Shown here: one piece after another, positions 32,382 to 41,721 of the stretch
Position numbering within the stretch: the stretch's first letter is position 1
Layout of the letters: every line of letters starts with the position of its first letter
NCBI RefSeq assembly: GCF_025574465.1
Contig: NZ_JAOBPP010000020.1
Location: forward strand, 186,001 to 250,000
Length of the DNA: 64,000 bases
Source: Kordiimonas aestuarii
Lineage (GTDB): Bacteria; Pseudomonadota; Alphaproteobacteria; Sphingomonadales; Kordiimonadaceae
Direction of reading: 5' to 3'
Notes under the pieces: generated by a model
The model's input: the letters and a program-made list of their open reading frames with translations, nothing else
Told to the model about the DNA's origin: nothing
Database searches by the model: none
Translations under genes and position numbers: made by a program

Positions 32382-34232
32382 ATGTTACGCCAAACCGTTT
32401 CATCCATTGCACTTTTGCTTGCGCTGGCCGCTTGTGAGCCAGCAAACGAAGCAAAACAAAATGAGCAAAAAGCCTTTGGCCAGGAAGCACAGGTGGCCAA
32501 GGAACAGCAGGCAGAAAAGCTCGCTCAATTTTTCGAGACCGCGATGAACGAGCGCCTTGCGCTTAACCCATTGCAGGCAGAGCGTCTCGGTGATCGTAGC
32601 CGCAACGATGAATGGCCGGACGTTAGTGACGCCGCAGATGACAAGGAACTGCAATTATACAAGGATCAGCTCGCGACGTTGCATGGCTTTGACTTTGATA
32701 CGCTGAGCGATAAGGACAAGCTGAGCTATCGCATTTTTGAGCTTACAGCCCAGCGCCATATCGATAGCGACAAATGGCGCGATTATGGCTATCCGGTCAA
32801 TCAGATGTTCGGCTGGCACGCTGGCGTGGCGACGCACCTGATGAATGTACACCGCATCGACAGCGTCAAAGATGCCGAGGCCTACATCACCCGTCTCGAA
32901 ACCATGAATGGCATGATGCAGCAGTTGAGTGACGAATTGCAGCAGCGCGCGGACAAGGGCATTCAAGCCCCTAAATTTGTCTACCCTTATGTTATCCAGT
33001 CCTCACGTAATATCATCAGCGGAGTCCCGTTTGATGATAGCGGCGAAGAGAATGTCCTGTTCGCCGATTTCAAGAAAAAGATTGAAAAACTTGAAATCAG
33101 CGATGATGAGAAAGCGGACCTGACTGAGCGCGCGAAAGCGGCGCTGCTTGGCGGAACCAAATCGGGTTATGAACTTCTGATTACCAAGCTTGAAGAGCTG
33201 CAGGCAACAGCGACAACCGATGACGGTGCCTGGAAGTTCCCTGACGGCGATGCCTTTTATGCTCAGGCGCTCAAGAACACCACGACAACGGACATGACCG
33301 CGGATGAAATCCATCAGGTTGGTTTAGACAATGTCGCGCGGATCCATGAGGAAATGAAAGCCATCATGGAGCAGGTTGGTTTTAAAGGCACCTTGCAGGA
33401 GTTTTTCGAGTTTACCCGCACCGATGACCAGTTTTTCCTGCCCAATACTGAAGAGGGCAAAGCCGAATACCTGAAGATGGCCAACAATTACATTACGGCC
33501 ATGCGGGCCAAAGTTCCCGAGTTTTTTGCCCTTACACCAAAGGCGCCGCTTGATGTCCGGGCGGTCGAGAAGTTCCGTGAGGAATCGGCGGGCAAGGCGT
33601 TTTATCAGCGCCCGGCGCTTGACGGCTCGCGCCCTGGTATCTTTTATGCCAATCTGCGTGACACGCGCTTCATGCCGACATATCAGCTTGAAGCATTGGT
33701 GTATCACGAGGGCATTCCCGGTCACCACTTCCAGATAGCCCTGACACAAGAGCTGGATGGCGTGCCACTGTTCCAGCGCACAGCGCGCTTCACTGCCTTT
33801 ACCGAAGGCTGGGGCCTCTATTCTGAGGAACTGGGCAAGGACATGGGGTTCTATCAGGACCCATATTCAGACTTCGGTCGCCTGGCCATGGAGCTGTGGC
33901 GTGCCTGCCGCCTTGTTGTGGACACGGGCCTTCATTCCAAAAAGTGGACCCGTGAAGAGGCAATTCAGTATCTTAAAGACAATACGCCTAACCCCGAGGG
34001 CGATATTGTTGCCGCGATCGAGCGTTACGTGGTCATGCCGGGGCAGGCAACCGCTTATATGGTCGGGAAGCTCAAGATTATGGAGCTGCGGCAGATGGCT
34101 ATGGACCAGCTTGGTGACAAGTTTGACTGGAAAGGTTTCCATCGTGTGGTGCTCGAAAGTGGCGCAGTTCCGCTGTCCATTCTTGAGGAAAATGTACAGG
34201 CTTGGGTGGACAGCTTGAAACAAGCCGCCTAA
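32382..34232 (+). CDS. DUF885 family lipoprotein, predicted metallopeptidase-like
   Basis: A 616-residue protein anchored as a lipoprotein: the signal peptide ends in LALAAC with the lipobox Cys at residue 19. The rest matches the DUF885 family, including YHEGIPGHHFQIAL near residue 450, which carries His-Glu and His-His pairs like a zinc-peptidase site, and FTEGWGLYSEEL shortly after. The family is thought to be gluzincin-like peptidases, mostly uncharacterised. GGGAG precedes ATG 32382; a longer in-frame start lacks a ribosome site. A terminator follows. Confidence 0.85.
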   Translation: MLRQTVSSIALLLALAACEPANEAKQNEQKAFGQEAQVAKEQQAEKLAQFFETAMNERLALNPLQAERLGDRSRNDEWPDVSDAADDKELQLYKDQLATLHGFDFDTLSDKDKLSYRIFELTAQRHIDSDKWRDYGYPVNQMFGWHAGVATHLMNVHRIDSVKDAEAYITRLETMNGMMQQLSDELQQRADKGIQAPKFVYPYVIQSSRNIISGVPFDDSGEENVLFADFKKKIEKLEISDDEKADLTERAKAALLGGTKSGYELLITKLEELQATATTDDGAWKFPDGDAFYAQALKNTTTTDMTADEIHQVGLDNVARIHEEMKAIMEQVGFKGTLQEFFEFTRTDDQFFLPNTEEGKAEYLKMANNYITAMRAKVPEFFALTPKAPLDVRAVEKFREESAGKAFYQRPALDGSRPGIFYANLRDTRFMPTYQLEALVYHEGIPGHHFQIALTQELDGVPLFQRTARFTAFTEGWGLYSEELGKDMGFYQDPYSDFGRLAMELWRACRLVVDTGLHSKKWTREEAIQYLKDNTPNPEGDIVAAIERYVVMPGQATAYMVGKLKIMELRQMAMDQLGDKFDWKGFHRVVLESGAVPLSILEENVQAWVDSLKQAA

Positions 34233-34253
34233 ACTACTATATAGAGAAATATG

Positions 34254-34291
34254 CAGGCGTCGGTTGGGATCGTCCGGTCGACGCCTGTTTT
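34254..34291 (+). terminator. Rho-independent terminator
   Basis: Nine-base perfect stem CAGGCGTCG (34254-34262) and CGACGCCTG (34279-34287) followed by TTTT, 21 bases after the DUF885 gene. The 16-base loop can pair partly. Confidence 0.8.
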
Positions 34292-34393
34292 ATGTACCGC
34301 ACCCATGTTTTTATTTTGTCATGGGGCAGACAAAAAACTGTCTCAAAGCAGTGATAGTTTTCCCGGTACCAATTAAAAAAATGGAAGAATAAT

Positions 34394-34582
34394 ATGTACC
34401 AACCAGTTGACAGCGCCGGATTGCGCCGTCTTGTCAGTTTTGAGCTCAACCGCCTTCATCCGCGTACGCGTGAGGAGGCCCATCGCGCCATGACAGGCCG
34501 CATGGGTGCTTATGACACCGACGGTGATGCAATTGAGGCCAGTATCGATGCGTATTTTGCCTCGCAGGCAAGCGCCCACTAA
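34394..34582 (+). CDS. Small hypothetical protein
   Basis: A 62-residue acidic, soluble protein with no membrane span and no family I recognise. GGAAGA lies a few bases before the ATG, and a structured terminator-like element follows, so it reads as a stand-alone gene. The segment AYDTDGDAIEASIDAYF is the most distinctive. Confidence 0.55.
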   Translation: MYQPVDSAGLRRLVSFELNRLHPRTREEAHRAMTGRMGAYDTDGDAIEASIDAYFASQASAH

Positions 34583-34601
34583 AAAACTGTAAAAGCAGAA
34601 G

Positions 34602-34668
34602 AAGCCCCGAAGCGGTGGCGAAGGACGTGCTGAGGCACTGTCACTTCGCGCCGGTCTCCGGGGCTTTT
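34602..34668 (+). terminator. Large nested hairpin ending in TTTT
   Basis: The outer stem pairs AAGCCCCG (34602-34609) with CGGGGCTT (34659-34666). Inside, GGCGAAG can pair with CTTCGCGCC (one bulge) and GTGC with GCAC. It may be an elaborate terminator or a small structured RNA. Confidence 0.6.
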
Positions 34669-34681
34669 GAATTGGGCTTGT

Positions 34682-34903
34682 CTATTCTTCGGGTTGAAGC
34701 AGTTTATGCAGATGCACAACCACATATTTGGTCATTGCATCGTCGACATTTGCCTGGCTAACACTGCGCCAAGCCTGTTCTGCTTCCGCATATGACGCGT
34801 AGATCCCAACAATATCAACCTTGCTGAGATCGTTGAATTCGAGCGACTGCGGGTCTTTAACCTGACCACCAAAGACAAGATGGAGGAGCTGCTTGTCGGC
34901 CAT
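34682..34903 (-). CDS. DUF4170 domain protein
   Basis: A 73-residue protein with the full DUF4170 pattern: LLHLVFGGQVKDPQSLEF, VDIVGIYASYAEAEQAWR and a C-terminal KYVVVHLHKLLQPEE. The family is nearly confined to alphaproteobacteria and has no known function. It is divergent from the ACT-domain gene at 35012. Confidence 0.88.
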   Translation of the reverse strand: MADKQLLHLVFGGQVKDPQSLEFNDLSKVDIVGIYASYAEAEQAWRSVSQANVDDAMTKYVVVHLHKLLQPEE

Positions 34904-35011
34904 GGAATATGTTCCTATTGAATTGGTGATAACCGTAACATCTGATTGCTTCGGACGCGTTTATTTAGCAAACTTGCTGGAAAACGCCACCCTTTTCTTG
35001 GGAGTACCGCT

Positions 35012-35572
35012 GTGACACCACCCTCAAACGACAAATATCTTATCTCTATCATCGGGCGTGACCAGACCGGTGTGGTCTCGTCTGTTACTGGTTATCTCTT
35101 TGAAATTGGGGCGAACCTAGCCGACAGTGCCTTCGCTGTGTTGGGCGAAGCCTTTGAATTTTCCTGCGTTGCTGAATTTTCTGCCGGCGCGGCGGTCGAA
35201 GAGGTTGCTGAAGGGCTCGAGGGGCTTGCTTTGCTTGATGGGGCCAGAATCACCGTGACCGCCTTTCCCTTTGCCCTGTCACGGGGCAACAGCGCCACGA
35301 TAACCCATATCGTGGATATTTCGGGTGGAGACCGCCCGGGGCTTGTCGCGCGCATCAGTGAAGTGCTGATGGACTATAACGCCAATATCGTCCGGATGAG
35401 CAGTAAACGGGTTCCAGCCGGTGACAGCTTCGATTATCGCACACGGTTTGCGATCAATGTGGGAGAGGGGCGTTTCTCCGCGCTTGAGGCGGCACTCTAT
35501 AATACTGCGGGAAGCCTGAGGCTGAACTGCGGTGTCGAAGTGGTGGAAAGCAACACCGCAGCGGGTACTTAG
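35012..35572 (+). CDS. Tandem ACT-domain protein (GcvR-like)
   Basis: A 186-residue protein made of two ACT domains: the first from YLISIIGRDQTGVVSSVTGYLFEIGANL, the second from HIVDISGGDRPGLVARISEVLMDYNANIV. This is the architecture of the glycine cleavage repressor GcvR and related amino-acid-sensing regulators; no DNA-binding domain is present. GTG 35012 has GGGAG 7 bases upstream and matches the family start. An upstream TTG would add a non-conserved tail. Confidence 0.85.
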   Translation: MTPPSNDKYLISIIGRDQTGVVSSVTGYLFEIGANLADSAFAVLGEAFEFSCVAEFSAGAAVEEVAEGLEGLALLDGARITVTAFPFALSRGNSATITHIVDISGGDRPGLVARISEVLMDYNANIVRMSSKRVPAGDSFDYRTRFAINVGEGRFSALEAALYNTAGSLRLNCGVEVVESNTAAGT

Positions 35573-35580
35573 TCGTGGGC

Positions 35581-36213
35581 TCAGGAGTGAGAGCCTGACG
35601 GCATTTCATTTTGTGATTTCAACCAGGCAATAAGGCCGTCAAAACCGTCCTTCTTGATTTTGCTAGAGAACAGGTCACGGTTGGTTATAAGCAGGTTGAT
35701 ACCCTCAAATTCCAGGTTGACGATTTGAAACTTACCGTCTTTTTTGCGCACGCGCCAGTCGGCCAGGATGGGTTCACCTTGCTCGCGCTTGACCTCGGTT
35801 TTCACATAAAGGTGGCCTTGTTTACCCGAAGCGGGTTTGGTGCCGGTTACCTCCAGCGCCTTGAAACCGATCTGCGCCATGCGTTTATCAAATTCGGAGA
35901 TAATATAGTCGCCCATGGCTTTCATGTAGGTTTCGCGCTGTTGCGCGCTGATAGTGCGGTAATGAACACCCAGCATCCCTTGCGCCAGCAGTTCAATGTC
36001 GGTTGCTTCCTCGAAAATGGCGCGAAAAGCCTTATAGCGCTCCCCGGAGGATAGCTTGCTGTCGCTCCAGACAGCAATGGTCTCTTTGCTCAGATTCTGG
36101 ACAAAGTCCATCGCGCCGCGCACGTCATCGACGGCACGGTCTCCACCATCCTGTGCAGCGGCAGGCTGCACAAGGATGAAGCAAAAAGAAAGGATGGCAA
36201 TAAGGCGTTTCAT
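35581..36213 (-). CDS. MlaC/Ttg2D family periplasmic phospholipid-binding protein
   Basis: A 210-residue exported protein (signal peptide ending AAAQD near residue 21) of the MlaC/Ttg2 family, which carries phospholipids between outer-membrane MlaA and the inner-membrane MlaFEDB complex. Visible family features are FVQNLSKETIAVWSD, a central ARG-type helix with GVHYRTISAQQRETYMKA, and DWRVRKKDGKFQIVNLEFEGINL near the C-terminus. No mlaFED genes are in the window. It lies 30 bases after the cytochrome c gene on the same strand. Confidence 0.87.
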   Translation of the reverse strand: MKRLIAILSFCFILVQPAAAQDGGDRAVDDVRGAMDFVQNLSKETIAVWSDSKLSSGERYKAFRAIFEEATDIELLAQGMLGVHYRTISAQQRETYMKAMGDYIISEFDKRMAQIGFKALEVTGTKPASGKQGHLYVKTEVKREQGEPILADWRVRKKDGKFQIVNLEFEGINLLITNRDLFSSKIKKDGFDGLIAWLKSQNEMPSGSHS

Positions 36214-36243
36214 AGTCTGGTCCTTGCTGGCTAAATGCCTGAA

Positions 36244-36666
36244 TTATTCTCCCGCCACTGTCGCTTTGCGCAGATAGGCCATCAGGTCTTTGCGGTCGTC
36301 TTCCTTCCGCAAGCCTGCAAAAGCCATCTTGTTACCGGGCAGGAAGGTCTTGGGCGACATAAGCCACTGATCAAGTTTCTCTTCCGTCCACACAAAGTCT
36401 GCTTCAGCGAGAGCTTTGGAGTATTTATAGTCTTCTTTGCTTCCTGCTTGGCGCCCGAACAAATTGTCAAGGTTGGGCCCCATGCGGGAACGGTCCGCTG
36501 CAGTTAAGTTATGGCAGGCTTTGCAGCGATTGAAAATACGTTTGCCTTTTTCAGCGTCACCATGTGATGACAATGCAGTCGAGCTTGGGTCGTCGTCAGC
36601 CATGACGGGGGCGGTTACTGTCCCACAAAAGGCGGCTAGCGCTACTACTCTAAAAAATGTTTTCAT
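36244..36666 (-). CDS. Class I cytochrome c, periplasmic
   Basis: A 140-residue exported electron carrier with a signal peptide (cleavage after VMA, residue 23). Haem is attached through CKACH (Cys48, Cys51, His52), and the axial Met is in PGNKMAFAG near residue 110. Layout and the TFLPGNKM loop match mitochondrial-type cytochrome c2. The ATG at 36666 follows AGGAG by 8 bases; the longer frame would spoil the signal peptide. Confidence 0.93.
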   Translation of the reverse strand: MKTFFRVVALAAFCGTVTAPVMADDDPSSTALSSHGDAEKGKRIFNRCKACHNLTAADRSRMGPNLDNLFGRQAGSKEDYKYSKALAEADFVWTEEKLDQWLMSPKTFLPGNKMAFAGLRKEDDRKDLMAYLRKATVAGE

Positions 36667-36687
36667 AACTTCTGCTCCTGACAAAAT

Positions 36688-36712
36688 TGTGGCGGAGTAA
36701 ACCCCCGCCACA
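36688..36712 (-). terminator. Terminator after the symporter gene
   Basis: Stem TGTGGCGG (36688-36695) and CCGCCACA (36705-36712). Read on the minus strand it is followed by ATTTTG, downstream of the gene ending at 36763. Confidence 0.6.
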
Positions 36713-36762
36713 TATGCATATTCATACTGAATGTCACATTAATGCCGGTCAAGGCAGCTGTG

Positions 36763-38337
36763 TCAGTTTGCCGCCGCTTCGTCGTCGTGAATATAAGGCT
36801 TGATCTCGCCGGATTTAACCCGGGCAAGATAACTTTTCAGCATTTCTTTCACTTCCTTGCGCATGATGAAGAGGCCCACGATATTTGGGAAGCCCATGGC
36901 AAGCAGAAGTGCGTCGGCCATATCCATTACGGGTGCAAGCGACATGGCCGAGCCGATGACGAGTATCCCCAGATACGAAAGCTTGAAGGCAAAGTCAGCC
37001 ATGCCGTTATTGCCAAACAGATAGAGGAACGACCGCTGGCCGTAGTAGAACCACGTGATCGAGGTAGAGAAGGCAAACAGCACCACGGCGACTGTCAGAA
37101 TATACGGGAACCAGTCGATTACCGAGGCGAAGGCCTTCGATGTCAGGGCAATACCCGCAGATGTGCCAGATGCGTTGGCATCAAACGATCCAGTCAGGAT
37201 GATCACCAGCGCGGTAATGGTACAGATAACCACAGTGTCGATGAACGGTTCGAGAAGCGCAACAAGGCCTTCTGCAACCGGTTCGTTGGTCTTTGCGGCA
37301 GAGTGCGCGATCGCGGCAGAGCCGAGGCCTGCCTCGTTCGAGAAGCTCGCGCGTCTCAGTCCCTGGATCAACACCCCGATGATGCCCCCCTGTATACCCT
37401 CGCCGGTGAAGGCGCCGGCAAAAATCTGCCCGAAGGCGGCAGGAATTTCCGTGAAGTGGCTGAAGATAATTACAAGCGATGCCGAGATGTAGATGGTTGC
37501 CATGATAGGCACCAGAAACTCGGTCACATGCGTGATCTGGCGGATGCCTCCAATGATCACAAGCCCAACAAAAAACGCGAACAGAATGCCAAAGAGCCAT
37601 GGCCGGCCGAAGAAAAAGCTTTCTGCGCCACCGGTCAGTGCGACAAGTTCGTTGGTAAACTGGGTCGAGGACTGATTAACCTGGAACATAGCACCGGCAC
37701 CATAGGCGCCGCCGATACAGATCACTGCCGCCGCAATGGCGAGAATTTTACCAAGGTTCGGGAGGCCGTGGTTGGCAAGGCCTTTCGAGAGGTAAAGCAT
37801 TGGTCCACCAGTGACGACACCATTCTGGTCAATCTCCCGGTATTTAACCCCAAGGGTACACTCGACAAACTTGCTGGTCATGCCAAAGAAGCCAGCCAAA
37901 ATCATCCAGAATGTCGCGCCAGGGCCGCCGATTGATACGGCAATGGCCACGCCCGCGATATTACCTAGACCAACGGTGCCGGAAACTGCGGCCGTCAATG
38001 CCTGAAAGTGGGTTACCTCGCCTGGGTCGTTGGGGTTGTCATAGGTGCCCTTGACAATTTTGATCGACTGTTTGAAGCCGCGAATATTGGGGAAACCCAT
38101 ATAGAAGGTAAAAAACAGGGCGCCTCCGACGAGCCACAAGGCAATGAACGGGATGCCCGGTGCGCCGGCAATCAGCCAGTCCATCGGCAATGCGAAAAAG
38201 ATGATATCCGAGATGAATTGGCTAATCGGCGCCATAACTTCGTTGACCGATTCAGCAAATGTTTGTTCGGTACCTTGCGCAAAAGCGGCGCTGGCACCTG
38301 TTAATACCAGGATGATTGAAGCCAAAAGGCGTTTCAT
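36763..38337 (-). CDS. Alanine/glycine:cation symporter (AGCS family)
   Basis: A 524-residue Na+ or H+ coupled amino-acid importer. It has AGCS hallmarks: GFPNIRGFKQSIKIV, AVSGTVGLGNIAGVA, GGPMLYL, and RRASFSNEAGLGSAAIAHSAAKT near the middle. The N-terminus has a signal-like hydrophobic segment (ILVLTGASAAFA) before the first core helix, which is common in this family. ATG 38337 follows GGGGAG. It is divergent from the DUF2336 gene across 262 bases where I find no gene. Confidence 0.92.
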   Translation of the reverse strand: MKRLLASIILVLTGASAAFAQGTEQTFAESVNEVMAPISQFISDIIFFALPMDWLIAGAPGIPFIALWLVGGALFFTFYMGFPNIRGFKQSIKIVKGTYDNPNDPGEVTHFQALTAAVSGTVGLGNIAGVAIAVSIGGPGATFWMILAGFFGMTSKFVECTLGVKYREIDQNGVVTGGPMLYLSKGLANHGLPNLGKILAIAAAVICIGGAYGAGAMFQVNQSSTQFTNELVALTGGAESFFFGRPWLFGILFAFFVGLVIIGGIRQITHVTEFLVPIMATIYISASLVIIFSHFTEIPAAFGQIFAGAFTGEGIQGGIIGVLIQGLRRASFSNEAGLGSAAIAHSAAKTNEPVAEGLVALLEPFIDTVVICTITALVIILTGSFDANASGTSAGIALTSKAFASVIDWFPYILTVAVVLFAFSTSITWFYYGQRSFLYLFGNNGMADFAFKLSYLGILVIGSAMSLAPVMDMADALLLAMGFPNIVGLFIMRKEVKEMLKSYLARVKSGEIKPYIHDDEAAAN

Positions 38338-38599
38338 TGTTGCTCCCCAACACTCTGTTGTCATTGATTGGACAGGAAAAAACCCGTCGTGTCTTCAGTT
38401 TGTTCTTGGGACGAAGCGCTCGTCCGGTTAAAATTGTGCCGCATGCTAGCCGCTAACGGTGTCTTGCTCAACGGAAAGATGCTCACGTTTTAGGGAATGC
38501 GGGACTTTCCGGGGAAAAGGTCTACGATAGTACCGCGTTTTAACGGGCGATTAACCTGTTTGGCCTAGCGTGCGCGAATGGCCTTTTATGTAAGGGAAG

Positions 38600-39733
38600 A
38601 TGGATTTGTCTGACGCCAATAAGCTTTCAAGCGCCGATGTAGCCAAACTACTTCAGGATCCGAACGAAGAAAACCGGGCGGTTGCCGCCGCCAAGGTTGC
38701 CAGCACGTTTGGGACCAGTGAACTGACGGAGGGTGAAAGGAAAATTGCGGAAGATATCTTCCGGGTCATGCTTCGCGACGCCGCTGTGCGCGTGCGGCAC
38801 GCGCTTTCAGAGAGCCTGAAAGACAATCCGGACGTGCCACATGATGTGGCGACTTCGCTTGCACAGGATGTGGACGAGGTAGCCATGCCGGTTATCGAGT
38901 TTTCTTCTGTCCTTACGGACAAGGATTTGATTGATATTGTGCGCACCCGCGATAGCGCGGTGCAGAAAGCTGTTGCCGGACGTAGCGACGTCTCCGAGGA
39001 TCTGGCGGATGTCCTGGCTGACACTGGCGACGAAGCTGTCGTCGCTACCCTCGTCGGGAACCAGAGCGCAAAAATCAAGGAAAGTACCTTCGGCAAAGTC
39101 CTCGACAAATTCGCTGATAGCGACATCGTGAAGGCACCGATGGCGCAACGTGGCGAGCTTCCAATCGGGGTGGCCGAGCGCCTTGTTACCCTGGTGTCCG
39201 AGCAATTGCGCGACCATATCATGACGCACCATGAAATCTCGCCGGCCATGGCGGCCGACTTGCTGCTTGAAAGCCGCGAGAAAGCGACCGTTTCGCTTCT
39301 CGAAGGCGGGCAAAAATCCACAACGGTGCAGGAACTGGTTGACCAGCTCTATGATAATAAACGTCTCACATCGACGCTGATGCTGCGTGCCTTGTGCATG
39401 GGCGACACAACTTTCTTTGAGGTGGCTCTTGCGAAGCGCGTTGGTATCCCCGTGGTGAATGCCTACAAACTGGTGCATGACAAGGGAAATCTGGGTCTCA
39501 AGCGCCTGTTTGAAGCTGCGGATATGCCACAGCAATTCCTTCCCATGGCCCGTGCGGCGCTGGAAGTTGCGGACGAGATGCTGGAGACGGGCGGGGACGA
39601 CCGTGAGCTTATTCGCCAATTGATGATCGAGCGCGTGCTTACCGCCGTCGAGAACGATGTGGACACCGAAAACCTGGATTACCTGATCGGTAAACTGCAG
39701 CGTGTCGAGGCTGGCGATTCGAACGCTGCCTGA
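38600..39733 (+). CDS. DUF2336 domain protein
   Basis: A 377-residue, mostly helical soluble protein of the alphaproteobacterial DUF2336 family. Visible features are a HEAT-like N-terminal part (RAVAAAKVASTFGT, VRVRHALSESLKDNPDVP, PVIEFSSVLTDKDLIDIVR) and a central ISPAMAADLLLESREKATVSLLEG. The family has been found in loci linked to cell-cycle and general stress signalling, but its function is unknown. ATG 38600 lies only 2 bases after AAGGGA, so the in-frame TTG at 38606 could be the true start. Confidence 0.85.
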   Translation: MDLSDANKLSSADVAKLLQDPNEENRAVAAAKVASTFGTSELTEGERKIAEDIFRVMLRDAAVRVRHALSESLKDNPDVPHDVATSLAQDVDEVAMPVIEFSSVLTDKDLIDIVRTRDSAVQKAVAGRSDVSEDLADVLADTGDEAVVATLVGNQSAKIKESTFGKVLDKFADSDIVKAPMAQRGELPIGVAERLVTLVSEQLRDHIMTHHEISPAMAADLLLESREKATVSLLEGGQKSTTVQELVDQLYDNKRLTSTLMLRALCMGDTTFFEVALAKRVGIPVVNAYKLVHDKGNLGLKRLFEAADMPQQFLPMARAALEVADEMLETGGDDRELIRQLMIERVLTAVENDVDTENLDYLIGKLQRVEAGDSNAA

Positions 39734-39756
39734 CCACCAAGCTTTGACCGGGTTTT

Positions 39757-39784
39757 AAAGGAGGCGGTTTTCGCCTCCTTTTTT
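39757..39784 (+). terminator. Rho-independent terminator
   Basis: AAAGGAGGCG (39757-39766) pairs with CGCCTCCTTT around GTTTT, followed by more Ts. It can end both the DUF2336 gene and, on the other strand, the TRAP operon. Confidence 0.92.
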
Positions 39785-39789
39785 ATAGT

Positions 39790-41157
39790 TTATTGCGCCA
39801 TGGTCTGTGGTAGCCACAGGGCCAGTTCAGGCCATGTCAGCAGCACAAGAAGCCCGATAAGCTGCAATATCACAAATGGGACGATGCCACGGTATATATC
39901 CGCCAGTTTGACGCCTTCAGGTGCGGCGCCCTTCATGTAAAAGAGGGCGAAGCCAAAAGGAGGTGTCAGGAAACTTGTTTGCAGGTTTACGGCCATCAGG
40001 ATAGCGAACCACGTCGTAGTCATCGCCGGGTCCGGCAGGTGTGAGCCAAAGTCAAGCTGAGTGATAATGGGTGCAAATACAGGCAGTATGATGAGGGTTA
40101 TTTCGATCCAGTCAAAAAAGAAACCCAGTATAAATACGGCCAGCATCAGCATGGCAAGAACCGCCCAAGGGGAGATGCCGGTCGCTGACATCAGTTCGAG
40201 GATCAGATGATGGCCACCCAAAAGCGCAAACACATAAGAAAAAGCGGTTGCGCCGACGAAAAGTCCAAACAGCATGGTTGTCGTGAGGGCGGAACGCTCG
40301 ACCACATCTTGCAGCGTGCGAAAATTTAACTTGCCGTTCAGGGCGGCAAGGATAACCGCGCCAATTGCGCCGACACCGCTGGCCTCTGTCGGCGTGGCGA
40401 TGCCGCCAAAAATCGACCCAAGTACGGCAACAATCAATAAAACCGGTGGGACAAAACTGCGCAGGACCCTGCCGACACTCAGGTCGTCCGCCTTTGCGAC
40501 CTCGGCAAGTGGCGGTGCCAAGCCCGGGTTGAGAGCGGTTCGGGTAAAGATGTATAGCATATATAGAAGGGCAAGAAACAAACTGGGCCCGATTGCTGCG
40601 AGGAATAAGCCGCCGGCGGAAGTGGACAGGAGGTCCGCCATGACGACCAGCATAATGGACGGCGGCAGGAGGATGCCAAGTGTGCCCGACGCAGCAATGG
40701 TGCCGGTTGCCAGTGCCTTGTCATAGCCGCGCTCCAGCATGACGGGCAGGGCGAGCAGGGTCATCATTACGACGCTTGCTCCGATGATCCCCGTTGTCGC
40801 CGCCAATATAACGCCGAGCACCGTTACAGAAAGTGCCAGTCCACCGGGGATACGCCTCGTCATCAATTGGAGCGTATAAAGTAATTCCTTCGCCACGCCG
40901 CTGCGTTCCAGCATGGTGCCCATGAATATGAACATGGGGATGGCGACAAGCACCAGCTTGCTGACGACACCGCCAAATATGCGGCTGACAACCAGGAAAA
41001 AGCTGTTGGGGTTTTCAATGCCAGTACCAACTGCCAGGAGCCAGAAGGCAAGCCCCACACCGCCGAGCACAAAGGCAACAGGATAGCCGGTGAACAGAAG
41101 CGGGGTAAGCACCAGAAACATCAGGAAAGGCAACAGATCGACGATCAGTTCCATCAA
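39790..41157 (-). CDS. TRAP transporter large permease (DctM-type)
   Basis: A 455-residue membrane protein with about twelve spans, the translocation subunit of a tripartite ATP-independent transporter. It shows FMGTMLERSGVAKELL, AATTGIIGASVVMMTLLALPVMLERGYD, ATGTIAASGTLGILLPPSIM and GAIGAVILAALNGKL, all DctM signatures. Its ATG overlaps the small-permease stop by 4 bases. The operon reads dctP, dctQ, dctM in order on the minus strand. Confidence 0.94.
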   Translation of the reverse strand: MMELIVDLLPFLMFLVLTPLLFTGYPVAFVLGGVGLAFWLLAVGTGIENPNSFFLVVSRIFGGVVSKLVLVAIPMFIFMGTMLERSGVAKELLYTLQLMTRRIPGGLALSVTVLGVILAATTGIIGASVVMMTLLALPVMLERGYDKALATGTIAASGTLGILLPPSIMLVVMADLLSTSAGGLFLAAIGPSLFLALLYMLYIFTRTALNPGLAPPLAEVAKADDLSVGRVLRSFVPPVLLIVAVLGSIFGGIATPTEASGVGAIGAVILAALNGKLNFRTLQDVVERSALTTTMLFGLFVGATAFSYVFALLGGHHLILELMSATGISPWAVLAMLMLAVFILGFFFDWIEITLIILPVFAPIITQLDFGSHLPDPAMTTTWFAILMAVNLQTSFLTPPFGFALFYMKGAAPEGVKLADIYRGIVPFVILQLIGLLVLLTWPELALWLPQTMAQ

Positions 41158-41720
41158 CTTTCCCCTTCGTGCGCATGAGTGCGGCTGAAACTGCTCATGC
41201 GGGCGGCCTCTTCGTCACCAAACAAGAAAGCAATGGCGTTGATGCACCGGCTGACCGCTGTAATGCCAAGCAGCGCAAAGCCAATCGGGATAAATGCCTT
41301 GATGATCCAGCGGTTTGATAGGCCGGTAGGCGAGGCTGATGCCTCATTGTAGGCAAAACTGTAGGAGACATAGTCTGCGCCAAATATCAGGATAGCAGCG
41401 ACATAAGGGGTCAGGAATAACAGGCAGCCAAGTAGTTCAATCCACGCTCGAGTGCGGTCAGACAGGCGTTCACTCACAAGTTCGATACGCACATGCGCAT
41501 TTCGACCATAGGCCCAGCCGAGGCACAGTAGGAAGAGGGCCCCGTGCAGATGCCACTCTAGTTCCTGCAGCTTGGTGGAACCAATGACAAACCAGCGCCG
41601 CAGGGCGACATCGGTGATGATTACAAGCATCAGCGCGATGATCGCCCAGGCTCCAATGCGGCCCATGATGCTGGATAGCCGTTCAATCTGCTGCGAGAAG
41701 GACAGAAGGGTTCGCATCAT
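41154..41720 (-). CDS. TRAP transporter small permease (DctQ-type)
   Basis: A 188-residue four-helix membrane protein, the partner of the large permease. It has GAWAIIALMLVIITDVALRR near the start and the LQELEWHLHGALFLLCLGWAYGRNAHVRIEL segment typical of DctQ. It starts one base after the binding-protein stop, with two adjacent ATGs (41720 and 41717). Confidence 0.92.
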   Translation of the reverse strand: MMRTLLSFSQQIERLSSIMGRIGAWAIIALMLVIITDVALRRWFVIGSTKLQELEWHLHGALFLLCLGWAYGRNAHVRIELVSERLSDRTRAWIELLGCLLFLTPYVAAILIFGADYVSYSFAYNEASASPTGLSNRWIIKAFIPIGFALLGITAVSRCINAIAFLFGDEEAARMSSFSRTHAHEGES

Positions 41721-41721
41721 G

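Noticed and set aside
36742..37935. Plus-strand open frame (about 397 codons) opposite the alanine symporter gene
   Set aside because: Antisense to a well-conserved membrane transporter; its His/Arg/Asp-rich translation matches no family.
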